Source: Pseudomonas sp. dw_358 (lineage in GTDB: Bacteria; Pseudomonadota; Gammaproteobacteria; Pseudomonadales; Pseudomonadaceae). Taken from it: DNA of 64,000 nucleotides. This document shows positions 18,061 through 26,411 of the stretch, piece by piece. Positions within the stretch are counted from its first letter, which is position 1. Each line of letters begins with the position of its first letter. A program made the position numbers and the translations under genes. The notes under the pieces are model-generated. The model made no database searches. It was given only the letters and a program-made list of their open reading frames with translations, and was not told where the DNA came from. The stretch lies in contig NZ_JAAVUX010000004.1 of the NCBI RefSeq assembly GCF_018449655.1, positions 124,001-188,000 of the forward strand, given 5' to 3'.

Positions 18061-18666
18061 ATGCGAGTGTGGTTGATGAGTACTGGCCTGGCCCTGTTGA
18101 TGATGGCCCAGGGCGCGGCAGCAGGAACCGTGCTGGTGGTAGGCGATAGTATCAGCGCCGGTTTTGGCCTGGATACCAGCAAGGGATGGGTTTCACTGTT
18201 GAGGCAACGGCTTGGGCACGAGGGTTCCAGCGAGGTGGTGGTCAATGCGTCGATCAGTGGCGACACCAGTGCCAATGGCGCCGCGCGCCTGCCGCCGCTG
18301 CTTGCGGAGCACAAGCCCGATGTGGTGGTGCTGGAATTGGGCGGCAATGACGGCCTGCGTGGCCTGCAGCCGGCTGAACTTCAGCAAAATCTCGCAACAA
18401 TGATTGACCTGTCGCGGGCGGCCGGCGCCAAGGTTCTGCTGTTGGGCATGCAGTTGCCCCCCAACTACGGTACGCGCTACACCCAGGCCTTTGCCAAGGT
18501 GTACGGCGACCTGGCCGAGCAGAAGAAAGTGGCACTGGTGCCGTTTTTTCTACAAGGCATCGGCGGCCATCCTGACTTGATGCAGGCCGACAGCCTGCAC
18601 CCGGCGGTCAACGCTCAGGGCATGCTGCTGGATAATGTCTGGCCAACGCTCAAGCCGCTGCTTTGA
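18061..18666 (+). CDS. tesA: TesA-type SGNH esterase (thioesterase I/lysophospholipase L1)
   Basis: The 201-residue protein has a signal peptide (MRVWLMSTGLALLMMAQGAAA). SGNH blocks: GDSISAGFG (Ser, block I), NASISGDTSANGAARLP (Gly, block II), LELGGNDGLRG (Asn, block III) and DSLHPAVNAQ (Asp/His, block V). It is a periplasmic broad-specificity esterase acting on acyl-CoA, lysophospholipid or aryl esters. GGAG at 18051-18054 lies 6 bases before ATG 18061. E. coli also has tesA divergent from ybbA, which supports the identity. Confidence 0.94.
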   Translation: MRVWLMSTGLALLMMAQGAAAGTVLVVGDSISAGFGLDTSKGWVSLLRQRLGHEGSSEVVVNASISGDTSANGAARLPPLLAEHKPDVVVLELGGNDGLRGLQPAELQQNLATMIDLSRAAGAKVLLLGMQLPPNYGTRYTQAFAKVYGDLAEQKKVALVPFFLQGIGGHPDLMQADSLHPAVNAQGMLLDNVWPTLKPLL

Positions 18667-18722
18667 GGCTTTAATCGCGCGGGGCTTTGAGCTAATGTGG
18701 CGCCCCCGCTCTGGAGCCCCAA

Positions 18723-19004
18723 ATGCCGCGTCCCGCCTGGTCCTTGTTTGCCTACCAATTGATTGAACCTGACGAGCAGCTTGATCTGTTCGCCTGTCAG
18801 GAAGTGCGCGTGCACCTGACCGCCCGGCAACTGGAACTGGGCGGCACGGCCGACCGCACCCTGTGTGGCACGCTGCTGCCGGCGCAACCGCGCTGGTCGC
18901 CGGTGGGCAAGACGATCTTTCGCGACCAGCGCCTGTGCCAGCTGTGCAAGGCTATCGTCTATGCCCAACGGCAGGGCACGCGCCCGGTCTGGCCGCTGCT
19001 CTGA
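18723..19004 (+). CDS. Small conserved-looking hypothetical protein with CxxC
   Basis: The 93-residue soluble protein starts MPRPAWSLFAYQLIEPDEQLDL and ends with a Cys pair (RLCQLC) and IVYAQRQGTRPVWPLL. An additional Cys pattern (FACQEV, TLCGTLL) makes metal binding or a redox role possible, but this is a guess. No signal peptide or TM. A minus-strand frame across the same place is less protein-like. Confidence 0.6.
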   Translation: MPRPAWSLFAYQLIEPDEQLDLFACQEVRVHLTARQLELGGTADRTLCGTLLPAQPRWSPVGKTIFRDQRLCQLCKAIVYAQRQGTRPVWPLL

Positions 19005-19128
19005 GTTTTCGCCCGCGGGGTTTGTGTTGCCCGCGGTCACATGAAGTTCGACCCGCCAAACACCACCACCCTTGATCCCATGTACAATCGCGATTTTGCC
19101 TCCTTGTCGATTGCGAGGGATTTCCCGG

Positions 19129-20076
19129 ATGTTCGCGCGCTTCTCCATTGTAACCCGCGGCCTCTCGCTGGCTGCGCTGTTTGCCTGCGGCCAAGCCGCC
19201 GCTCTCGAATTCCCGTTGCCGCCACCGGGTGAAGACGTGGTGGGGCAGGTGCATACCCTGACCGCCAGGTACGAAGACACCTTTGCCGACATCGGCACTG
19301 CCAACGACCTGGGCTACCTGGAACTGATCGCGGCCAACCCTGGCGTCGACCCCTGGCTGCCCAAGCCCGGCACCGAGATCGTCCTGCCCACCCGGTTCAT
19401 CCTGCCGCCGGGGCCGCGGGAGGGCATTGTCATCAACCTGGCCGAATACCGCCTGTACTACTACCCCAAAGGCCAGAACGTGGTGCGCACCTACGCCATT
19501 GGCATCGGCCGTGAAGGCTGGGGATCACCGGTGGCAGTGACCAAGATCACGGGCAAGATCCCCAATCCGACCTGGACGCCCCCGGCCTCGATCAAGGCCG
19601 AACATGCTGCCGACGGCGATCCGTTGCCCAACGTCGTCCCGGCCGGCCCCGACAATCCGCTGGGGCCTTTCAAATTCACCCTTGGCCTGCCTGGCTACCT
19701 GATCCACGGCTCCAACAAGAAGTTCGGCATCGGCATGCGCACCAGCCATGGCTGCTTCCGCCTTTACAACGACAGTGTGCTGGAACTGGCCAGGCTGGTG
19801 CCGGTGGGCACTCCGGTGCGGATCATGAACGAGCCGTACAAGTTCGGTATCAGCGGTGGCAAGGTCTACCTCGAAGCTCACACACCGCTGGACGCCCAGG
19901 GCGACCCTTCGGCTGAAGACAAGCACACGGCGGTGATCAACGCCCTGCTCAAGCGTCAGGACCTCGCCGAGCATCTGCAAATGGACTGGGACGTGGTGCG
20001 CGATGTGGTCACGGCAGAGGACGGCTTGCCCGTGGAGATCGGCGCGCCGACCGTGGCGGGAGCAGTTGCGCAGTAA
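19129..20076 (+). CDS. L,D-transpeptidase (YkuD/ErfK-YbiS family)
   Basis: The product is 315 residues from ATG 19129 with a signal peptide (MFARFSIVTRGLSLAALFACGQAAA). A LysM-like region follows (VHTLTARYEDTFADIG ... LELIAANPGVDPWLPKPGTEIVLP), then a YkuD domain (about residues 95-240) with the catalytic motif HGSNKKFG ... TSHGCFRLYND (Cys near 208). It should make 3-3 peptidoglycan crosslinks or attach Braun-type lipoproteins in the periplasm. The in-frame ATG at 19072 would put 19 non-signal residues first. Confidence 0.92.
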   Translation: MFARFSIVTRGLSLAALFACGQAAALEFPLPPPGEDVVGQVHTLTARYEDTFADIGTANDLGYLELIAANPGVDPWLPKPGTEIVLPTRFILPPGPREGIVINLAEYRLYYYPKGQNVVRTYAIGIGREGWGSPVAVTKITGKIPNPTWTPPASIKAEHAADGDPLPNVVPAGPDNPLGPFKFTLGLPGYLIHGSNKKFGIGMRTSHGCFRLYNDSVLELARLVPVGTPVRIMNEPYKFGISGGKVYLEAHTPLDAQGDPSAEDKHTAVINALLKRQDLAEHLQMDWDVVRDVVTAEDGLPVEIGAPTVAGAVAQ

Positions 20077-20093
20077 AGAGTGGCTGGCGGGAA

Positions 20094-20115
20094 CTGACCG
20101 GCCTGTTTCGGTCAG
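20094..20115. terminator. Possible hairpin between convergent genes
   Basis: CTGACCG (20094-20100) pairs with CGGTCAG (20109-20115) around an 8-base loop, between the L,D-transpeptidase stop and the response regulator stop. There is no clear T tract, so termination is only suggested. Confidence 0.35.
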
Positions 20116-20127
20116 ATCCCTCGGCCG

Positions 20128-21525
20128 TCAATGGGCGATCTTGTCTACCTGGATACCCAGCTTCTTCAAGCGGTACCAGAAGCTGCGCTCCGAGATCCCC
20201 AGCTTTTGCGCCGCCGCCGTCTGCACCCCCTGGGACTCCTGCAACGCCGCGAGCATGAAGCCTTTTTCCAGTTCTGCCAAAGTGGCGTCCAGGTCCTCCG
20301 GGATGCCCATCTGCGCACTCGGCACCAGCCCGGCGGGCTGGCCGACGGGGGCCGAGCCGAACAGGTAGCCGGGCAGGTCGGCTTCTTCAATCTGCGCGCC
20401 GCGGGCAACGATGGTCGCGCGCTCCACGCAGTTCTGCAGCTCGCGAATGTTGCCCGGCCACGGGTATTGCAGCATGGCGCGCAAGGCGCCGTCGCTGAAG
20501 CCGGTGATGCGCTTGCCCGCGTCGGCACCCGCCGTGCGGGCGAAGTGGGCGGCGAGGGCAGCGATGTCGTCGACCCGCTCGCGCAAGGCGGGCAGGGGGA
20601 TCGGGAAGACGTTCAAACGGTAGTACAGGTCTTCGCGGAAGGTCTTGTCGGCCACGGCCTGGAGCAGGTCTTTGTTGGTGGCAGCAATCACCCGTACGTC
20701 GACGCGGCGCTCATGGCTTTCACCCACCGGCTCGATGACCCGTTCCTGCAAGGCGCGCAGGATCTTCGCCTGGAGCGGTAGCGGCATGTCGCCTACTTCG
20801 TCGAGAAACAGCGTGCCCTTGTCCGCCTGTGCGAAGCGCCCCACGCGGTCGGCAATGGCCCCGGTGAAGGCGCCCTTGCGGTGGCCGAACATCTCGCTTT
20901 CCAGCAGGCCTTCGGGAATGGCTGCGCAATTGACCGCCACGAAGGGCTGGTCGGCCCGGCTGCCATGTTGGTGAATGGCCCGGGCGACCATTTCCTTGCC
21001 GGTCCCGCTCTCGCCGGTCAGCAGGATGGTCGCGCTGCTCTCGCGCACCGAGTCGATGGCGGTGAGCACCCGAGAAAAGGCCGGGCTTTCGCCGACCAGG
21101 CTGTCGATGTGGCGGTGGGCCTGGAGCTCGTCGCGCAGGCGCTGGTTGTCGCGCAGGATGTCGCCGAATTGCAGCGCCTTGTGCACGGTCACATCCAGCT
21201 CGTCGATGTCGAACGGCTTGGCAATATAGTCGTAGGCACCATTGCGCATGGACGATACGGCATTCTTCACCGTGCTGTAGGCGGTCATGACGATGACCGG
21301 CAGGCGCGGATAGCGTTGCTTGATCTCGGCCAGCAGCTGCGGGCCGTCCATCTGCGGCATGCGCCAGTCGCTGATGACCAGGTCGACGGCGTTCTGCTCG
21401 AGAATGGCCAGTGCCTGCAAACCGTTACCGGCGGTCAACACTTGCATTTCAGGACCGGCCAGCGCCGAGACCAGCAGGTCGCACAGCTTGGCTTCGTCAT
21501 CCACCACCAGCACACAATGGCTCAT
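20128..21525 (-). CDS. NtrC-family sigma-54-dependent response regulator
   Basis: The 465-residue protein has a receiver (phospho-acceptor D53 in LVISDWRMPQMDG), an AAA+ sigma-54 activation domain with Walker A GESGTGKE, the sigma-54 contact loop GAFTGA and Walker B TLFLDEVGDMP, and a C-terminal Fis-type HTH (TAAAQKLGISERSFWYRLKKL). It activates sigma-54 promoters when phosphorylated. It is last of a five-gene operon; its ATG overlaps the kinase stop (ATGA). A sigma-54-like promoter stands before the first gene, consistent with self-activation. I cannot match it to a named NtrC-type regulator. Confidence 0.93.
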   Translation of the reverse strand: MSHCVLVVDDEAKLCDLLVSALAGPEMQVLTAGNGLQALAILEQNAVDLVISDWRMPQMDGPQLLAEIKQRYPRLPVIVMTAYSTVKNAVSSMRNGAYDYIAKPFDIDELDVTVHKALQFGDILRDNQRLRDELQAHRHIDSLVGESPAFSRVLTAIDSVRESSATILLTGESGTGKEMVARAIHQHGSRADQPFVAVNCAAIPEGLLESEMFGHRKGAFTGAIADRVGRFAQADKGTLFLDEVGDMPLPLQAKILRALQERVIEPVGESHERRVDVRVIAATNKDLLQAVADKTFREDLYYRLNVFPIPLPALRERVDDIAALAAHFARTAGADAGKRITGFSDGALRAMLQYPWPGNIRELQNCVERATIVARGAQIEEADLPGYLFGSAPVGQPAGLVPSAQMGIPEDLDATLAELEKGFMLAALQESQGVQTAAAQKLGISERSFWYRLKKLGIQVDKIAH

Positions 21526-23303
21526 GCCGACACCGGTACGGGGGGATGATCAGCCAGGTACAGGTTGAACGTGGCGCCCATGCCGGGCTGGTTGACGCAC
21601 TCGACCCGGCCATCATGGTTTTCCATGATGGAAAAGACCTTGGCCAGGCCCAGCCCGGTGCCGGAGGCCTTGGTGGTGACGAAGGGGTTGAAGATGCGCT
21701 CGATCATGTCGGGGGGGATGCCCTGGCCACTGTCGGAAATGCTGATGATGGTGGTTTGCTCGGCATTTGCAATACCCAGGCGCAGGTGGCCGCCACCGGG
21801 CATGGCGTCGATGGCATTGAGCACCAGGTTCAGGCAGGCCTGTTGCAACTGCCGCGCATCGGCGTACAACGTTGCCCCCGGCGCCTGATCGTCGATCACT
21901 GCCTCGATGTGCTGGTTGACCAGTTCCGGAGCGCAGAAGCCCAGCAGCTCCTCCAGTAGCTGGCGTGCCGAAATCACCGCGCGCAGCGGTGCGTTGGGCT
22001 TGGCGAAGTCGAGGAACTCGGTGATCAGGTCGTTGATGCGGGTCACTTCGCTGATCACGTATTCCAGATGGCGCATGTCGGTTTCCGGTAACGCAGCGCG
22101 CCGATGCAGCAGTTGGGTGGCGGTCTTGATGATGCCCAGCGGGTTGCGAATCTCGTGGGCCAGGCCCATGGCCACCTCGCCCAAGGCGTGCAGGCGGTCC
22201 CGACGGCGCAGCTGCGCTTCCAGGTGCTGCAGCTCCTTCAGGCCGGCCGCCATGTGGTTGAAGGTGGTCGCCAGGTCGGCCATCTCGTCGTCCCCGGCCA
22301 CTTCCACGCGTTGGCCGTAATCACCGGCGGTGATCGCCTGCACACCGGCCGACAGCGCCCGCAAGGGCTGGGTCATGCGCCGCGAGACCAGCCAGCCGAC
22401 GCCCAGGGACAAGGCCGAACCCAGCAGGAAGATCAGGATGAACAAGTTACTTTGGTTCACCAGCCCCACCAGGCTGCTATGACGCAGCAAGCCACTATAG
22501 ACCACGCCCTGCAACTGCCCGTTGTCGTTGAAAAGTGGCCGGTACAGCCCGCTGAAGCGACTGGTGAACTGCTCGCTCGGCGCCCGGGTGGCACGCAGGA
22601 TGTCTTCGATCCGTTTCGGGATGACGTTGGGCGCGTCTTCGAAGCGCTGGCTGGAGAACACCTGAGCAAAGCCCTGGGGGCTTGCCAGATAGAGGCGCAG
22701 GTCCAGGGAGTGCACGTCATCGACACTGGTCAGGAAGCTGGCGTCCAGGTAAGTGGCAATCATCAGCTGGTAGTCTTCCCCGTTCTGCAGACTGGGGAAG
22801 GTCGAGACCACCGCACCGGTCGGCGTGCCGTCGTTGCTCAGGGTCTGCAGCACGGCGTTGGGCGCCAGGCTGATCTGCTTGACGATCTCGTCGGAAGCGG
22901 TGCTGAACATCACCTTGTGGTCGCGGGTACGGATCAGCGCCACCACGTCGGCGTCCATCGCCGTGGCGATGTCCGTGGTCAGCCGGTTGTCGGCAAGGCT
23001 GCCGCCGACTTGGGGCTGAGAATGGTTGAGCAGCAATTGCGCAGTGCGGGAATTGTCCCGCAGGATCTCGCTGATCTCGTCTTCGACGATTTTGGTCGAT
23101 TCCTGCAGCCATACGCGCACGTTGCTGTCGAAAATCTGTGACAAGGTGGACGCCGCCAATTCGGCAGCGATCATTGTCGGGATGACGCTCACCAACCAGA
23201 AGGCCAACACCAGCTTGCGCTGCAGACTCCAATGAATCACGAAGGCTCCTGTTTTGCGTTGGGTCTTCAGAGGACGGGTGAGCGCGACCAGTGGAACACT
23301 CAT
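21522..23303 (-). CDS. Membrane sensor histidine kinase (HAMP, HisKA, HATPase)
   Basis: The product is 593 residues from ATG 23303, whose ATGA overlaps the preceding hydrolase stop. TM1 is LVLAFWLVSVIPTMIAAEL, then a periplasmic sensor domain of about 230 residues, TM2 NLFILIFLLGSALSLGVGWLV, HAMP, H-box HEIRNPLGIIKTATQLL, N box NLVLNAIDAMPGG, and G boxes DSGQGIPPD and GTGLGLAKV. It pairs with the adjacent NtrC-type regulator. The large periplasmic part suggests an extracellular or periplasmic signal; the ligand is unknown. Confidence 0.92.
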   Translation of the reverse strand: MSVPLVALTRPLKTQRKTGAFVIHWSLQRKLVLAFWLVSVIPTMIAAELAASTLSQIFDSNVRVWLQESTKIVEDEISEILRDNSRTAQLLLNHSQPQVGGSLADNRLTTDIATAMDADVVALIRTRDHKVMFSTASDEIVKQISLAPNAVLQTLSNDGTPTGAVVSTFPSLQNGEDYQLMIATYLDASFLTSVDDVHSLDLRLYLASPQGFAQVFSSQRFEDAPNVIPKRIEDILRATRAPSEQFTSRFSGLYRPLFNDNGQLQGVVYSGLLRHSSLVGLVNQSNLFILIFLLGSALSLGVGWLVSRRMTQPLRALSAGVQAITAGDYGQRVEVAGDDEMADLATTFNHMAAGLKELQHLEAQLRRRDRLHALGEVAMGLAHEIRNPLGIIKTATQLLHRRAALPETDMRHLEYVISEVTRINDLITEFLDFAKPNAPLRAVISARQLLEELLGFCAPELVNQHIEAVIDDQAPGATLYADARQLQQACLNLVLNAIDAMPGGGHLRLGIANAEQTTIISISDSGQGIPPDMIERIFNPFVTTKASGTGLGLAKVFSIMENHDGRVECVNQPGMGATFNLYLADHPPVPVSA

Positions 23304-24166
23304 GAGGCCTGGGCGCATTCCAGCGGCAGGGGCTGCGACGCGGTGCTGTGCTGATCGACAAAGTCGGCGCTCAGGTCAATGACCTTGCGGTATTCCAGGT
23401 CGACCGTGATCATATGGTAACAGTTGTCCAATAGCACCTTGTTCACCGGCCCGCCGAGGTGGCGTTCGATGTAGTCGGCGTTCCAGCGGCTGGTGATGTC
23501 GTCTTCCGAGGAGTGCAGCACCAAGGCCGGCGTCTTCACCGACGGCATGCCGCGCTTGGTGGCGGCCACCAGGCGGTGCAGCTCGCGCACGCTGATACCG
23601 GACATCATCAACAGACCGGCGGCATCGCTTTCGCCTTCTTTCATCTGTTTTTCGATGATGGCCCGCAGGCGCGGGTTCTTGATGCCATAAGGCGAAGACT
23701 CGACAAACTTGCAGATGTGCACGCCGAACGGAATGGCCATGAAGATATGGGTGAATTTCGCCCAGAAGCTCATGTTCCAGCCGTCATAACGCAAAGTGGT
23801 GGAGTACAACAACAGGCCTGCGACCTGGCCGGGGTATTGCGCGGCCAGGTACATGGACATCACCGAACCCATGGACAGGCCGCCGACGAACACTTGCTCG
23901 TGTTGCTGGCGGATGTCCAGGAAGGTGCGTTGCACACCCGCGTACCAGTCGGTCCAGCGGGTGGCCTGCAGGTCTGCGTTGTCGCCGCAATGGCCAGGCA
24001 AGGTGGGGACATAGACGCTGTACCCACGTTTGGCCAAGCCTTGTGCCACTTTGCGCAGTTCGGTCGGGGTGCCGGTCAGGCCGTGGATCAGCAGCACGGC
24101 CACCGGGCCATCGCCCAACTTGAAGCCGGCGCTGCCTTCCCCCAGATCGATCTGCGCACTGTTCAC
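23300..24166 (-). CDS. Alpha/beta hydrolase, carboxylesterase/lysophospholipase-like
   Basis: The 288-residue protein has the oxyanion segment LLIHGLTGTPTEL, the nucleophile elbow GGLSMGS (Ser near residue 96), an acidic residue in LHSSEDDIT and the likely catalytic His in NCYHMITVDLEYRKV. The pattern resembles Est30-type carboxylesterases. No signal peptide. It is translationally coupled on both sides (ATGA overlaps with the aminotransferase stop and the kinase start), so it likely works in the same pathway as the aminotransferase and phosphatase. Confidence 0.9.
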   Translation of the reverse strand: MNSAQIDLGEGSAGFKLGDGPVAVLLIHGLTGTPTELRKVAQGLAKRGYSVYVPTLPGHCGDNADLQATRWTDWYAGVQRTFLDIRQQHEQVFVGGLSMGSVMSMYLAAQYPGQVAGLLLYSTTLRYDGWNMSFWAKFTHIFMAIPFGVHICKFVESSPYGIKNPRLRAIIEKQMKEGESDAAGLLMMSGISVRELHRLVAATKRGMPSVKTPALVLHSSEDDITSRWNADYIERHLGGPVNKVLLDNCYHMITVDLEYRKVIDLSADFVDQHSTASQPLPLECAQAS

Positions 24167-25560
24167 CGAGTGGTCACTCGGTGCAGCAGTTGATCCAGCA
24201 AACGCAGGGCCAGATCGATTTCCGGGTAGCTGATTTCCAATGACGGTGCCAAGGTGATCACGTTCTTGTAGTAACCGCCCACGTCAAGGATCAGGCCCAG
24301 TTTGCGACCGTCAACCACCATGTCCCCCTTCATGCCTTCGTCGACCATTTCGTCGAGCTTCGCCTTGTCCGGGGTGAAGCCGTCTTCGGTGCAGATTTCC
24401 ATGCGCAGGGCCAGGCCCAGCCCGTCGACGTCGCCGACAATCTTGTATTGCTTCTTCAGCACTTCCAGGCCGGCCAGGAAGTACTTGCCCTTTTCCATGA
24501 CCATCGCGCCGTAGTCGACTTCGCTGGTCATCTTGAACATTTCCAGACCTACTGCCGTACCCAATGGGTTGGAGGCGAAGGTCGAGTGGGTCGAACCAGG
24601 CGGGAAGATGCTTGGGTTGATCAGCTCTTCACGGGCCCAGATGCCGCCCAGCGGGTTCAGGCCGTTGGTCAGCGCCTTGCCGAAGACCACGATGTCAGGC
24701 TGGACGTCGAAGTGCTCGATCGACCACAGCTTGCCGGTGCGGTAGAAGCCCATCTGGATTTCATCGGAGACCATCAGGATGCCGTGCTGGTCCAGGACGT
24801 GCTTGAGCTCTTTATAGAAGTTCATCGGCGGAATGACGTAGCCGCCGGTGCCCTGGATTGGCTCGACGTAGAACGCCGCGTATTCGCACTGGCCGGTCTT
24901 TGGGTCCCATACGCCGTTGTATTCGGTTTCGAACAGACGGGCGAATTGCTGGACGCAGTAGCTGCCGTATTCTTCCTTGGTCATGCCTTTAGGGCCGCGG
25001 AAGTGGTACGGGAACGGGATGAACTGAGCGCGCTCGCCGAAGTGGCCGTAGCGGCGACGGTAGCGGTAGCTCGAGGTGATCGAGGACGCGCCCAGGGTAC
25101 GGCCGTGGTAGCCGCCTTCGAAGGCGAACATCAGGCTCTTGCCGTTGCTGGCGTTACGCACCACTTTCAGGGAGTCTTCGATGGACTGCGAACCGCCCAC
25201 GTTGAAGTGCACGCGACCGTCCAGGCCGAACTTGCGCTTGGCGTCGACGGCGATGTGCTCGGCCAGTTCGATCTTGCCTTTGTGCAGGTATTGGCTGGCG
25301 ATCTGCGGCAGGGTGTCGATCTGCTGCTTGAGGGCGTTGTTCAGGCGTGGGTTGGCATAGCCGAAGTTGACCGCCGAGTACCACATTTGCAGGTCGAGGT
25401 AGGCCTGGTCTTCGGTGTCGAACACGTAAGAGCCTTCGCAACGGCTGAAAATACGTGGCGGCTCGACGTAGTGAACGGTGTCACCGAAAGAGCAATACTT
25501 GGCTTCCTTGTCCAGCAGCACTTGGTCTTCGGCGCTGGCAATGCGGATGTGTTCAGACAT
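24163..25560 (-). CDS. Class III PLP-dependent aminotransferase, substrate unknown
   Basis: The product is 465 residues from ATG 25560. PLP fold type I features: GGSQSIEDSLKVVRNA (phosphate-binding region), GGYHGRTLGASS, EPIQGTGGYVIPP, VSDEIQMGFYRTGK (Asp for the pyridine N) and Lys in VVFGKALTNGLNPLGG. GSTHSTFASNPLG follows. The family includes omega-amino acid and diamine aminotransferases and also phospho-lyases of amino-alcohol phosphates; the neighbouring HAD phosphatase leaves either possible. It overlaps the HAD gene end by 8 bases and the hydrolase start by 4. Confidence 0.9.
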   Translation of the reverse strand: MSEHIRIASAEDQVLLDKEAKYCSFGDTVHYVEPPRIFSRCEGSYVFDTEDQAYLDLQMWYSAVNFGYANPRLNNALKQQIDTLPQIASQYLHKGKIELAEHIAVDAKRKFGLDGRVHFNVGGSQSIEDSLKVVRNASNGKSLMFAFEGGYHGRTLGASSITSSYRYRRRYGHFGERAQFIPFPYHFRGPKGMTKEEYGSYCVQQFARLFETEYNGVWDPKTGQCEYAAFYVEPIQGTGGYVIPPMNFYKELKHVLDQHGILMVSDEIQMGFYRTGKLWSIEHFDVQPDIVVFGKALTNGLNPLGGIWAREELINPSIFPPGSTHSTFASNPLGTAVGLEMFKMTSEVDYGAMVMEKGKYFLAGLEVLKKQYKIVGDVDGLGLALRMEICTEDGFTPDKAKLDEMVDEGMKGDMVVDGRKLGLILDVGGYYKNVITLAPSLEISYPEIDLALRLLDQLLHRVTTR

Positions 25561-26251
25561 GGTGGAAGAGTTCCTGGCGTTCAAAAGCGGTAAGAGGTGT
25601 CAGCGAAGCCCGGTCGGCGGGCAGACGCGAAAGCAATGCAGGCAGTTCGGCGAAACTGTCGAAACGGGCGTGGGCAATGCCCTCGCGTTCGCAATAGTCG
25701 GCCAGGCTGCCCTTGGCAAAGACGAAGTCGGCGTCGGACGCCACGCACATGTCCGACTTGCCGTCACCGATGACCAGCACGCGGCGGTCGCTCGGGGTGG
25801 ACTTGCATTTGCAGTTGCCGGAGGCGGCGCGGCAGGCATCGCTGGAGTGCGGGAAATCGATCCGCCAGCTTTCCGGGCCGGTCTGGCGCAGACGGTTGGC
25901 CAGGATCGGCAGCAGCGTGCAGTAATTGCGCGAGAGCACCCGGGCAATAGCTTGCTCGATACCGTCGCTGACCACTTCCAGGGAAGCGCCGCGCTCACGG
26001 ACCAGGTCGACGAAGTCGGGGAAGGCCGGATCGATTTCCACGCTGTCGAAATATTCCAGCAACTGGGCAGGGGTGGCCTTGACCATGGACAGCTGGCGGC
26101 TCAGGCATTCGCGAGAACCGATCTCGCCGGCCAGCCACTGCTCTTCCACCACTTCCCAGGCCGGGTCGGCGAAACGTTGAAGAATGTTGTCGATGACGTC
26201 GCTGCGGGTGATAGTCCCGTCGAAGTCACACACGATATGCCACTGCATCAT
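25553..26251 (-). CDS. HAD-IB phosphatase, MtnX-like
   Basis: The product is about 232 residues. Motif I is CDFDGTITRSD (nucleophile and acid Asp), motif II Ser in VVSDGIEQAI, motif III Lys in the central helix region and motif IV VIGDGKSDMCVAS. A Cys-rich insert (CRAASGNCKCK) resembles the one in MtnX-type 2-hydroxy-3-keto-5-methylthiopentenyl-1-phosphate phosphatases. No other methionine salvage gene is present, so another phosphomonoester substrate is likely. ATG 26251 was chosen because AGG lies 9-10 bases upstream; TTG 26257 is in frame. First gene of the five-gene operon. Confidence 0.88.
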   Translation of the reverse strand: MMQWHIVCDFDGTITRSDVIDNILQRFADPAWEVVEEQWLAGEIGSRECLSRQLSMVKATPAQLLEYFDSVEIDPAFPDFVDLVRERGASLEVVSDGIEQAIARVLSRNYCTLLPILANRLRQTGPESWRIDFPHSSDACRAASGNCKCKSTPSDRRVLVIGDGKSDMCVASDADFVFAKGSLADYCEREGIAHARFDSFAELPALLSRLPADRASLTPLTAFERQELFHHV

Positions 26252-26299
26252 CTGCAAGTACCTGTGTCATGGCGCGCAATGTGCGCTTGCAGAAGGTAG

Positions 26300-26315
26300 T
26301 GCAGGGGGCGTGCCA
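26300..26315 (-). promoter_or_regulatory. Sigma-54 (-24/-12) promoter of the HAD/aminotransferase/two-component operon
   Basis: Read on the minus strand the bases are TGGCACG, four C, then CTGCA. This matches the sigma-54 consensus TGGCACG-N4-TTGCA except one base, with the invariant GG and GC correctly spaced. Transcription would begin near 26289, some 38 bases before the HAD ATG. The operon's last gene is an NtrC-type activator of exactly this promoter class. Confidence 0.72.
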
Positions 26316-26336
26316 GTGGGCGGGGGAGTTATGAAA

Positions 26337-26369
26337 AATTTCTATAACTACATGATATTAATAGAAATT
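26337..26369. promoter_or_regulatory. Perfect 9-bp inverted repeat upstream of the sigma-54 promoter
   Basis: AATTTCTAT (26337-26345) and ATAGAAATT (26361-26369) flank a 15-base AT-rich spacer. It lies just upstream of the -24 element. It could be an IHF/bending region or an operator; the protein is not known. Confidence 0.4.
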
Positions 26370-26411
26370 ATCAGAGATAAGGCGCACGATCCATTTTCAG
26401 GGACCGCCAAA

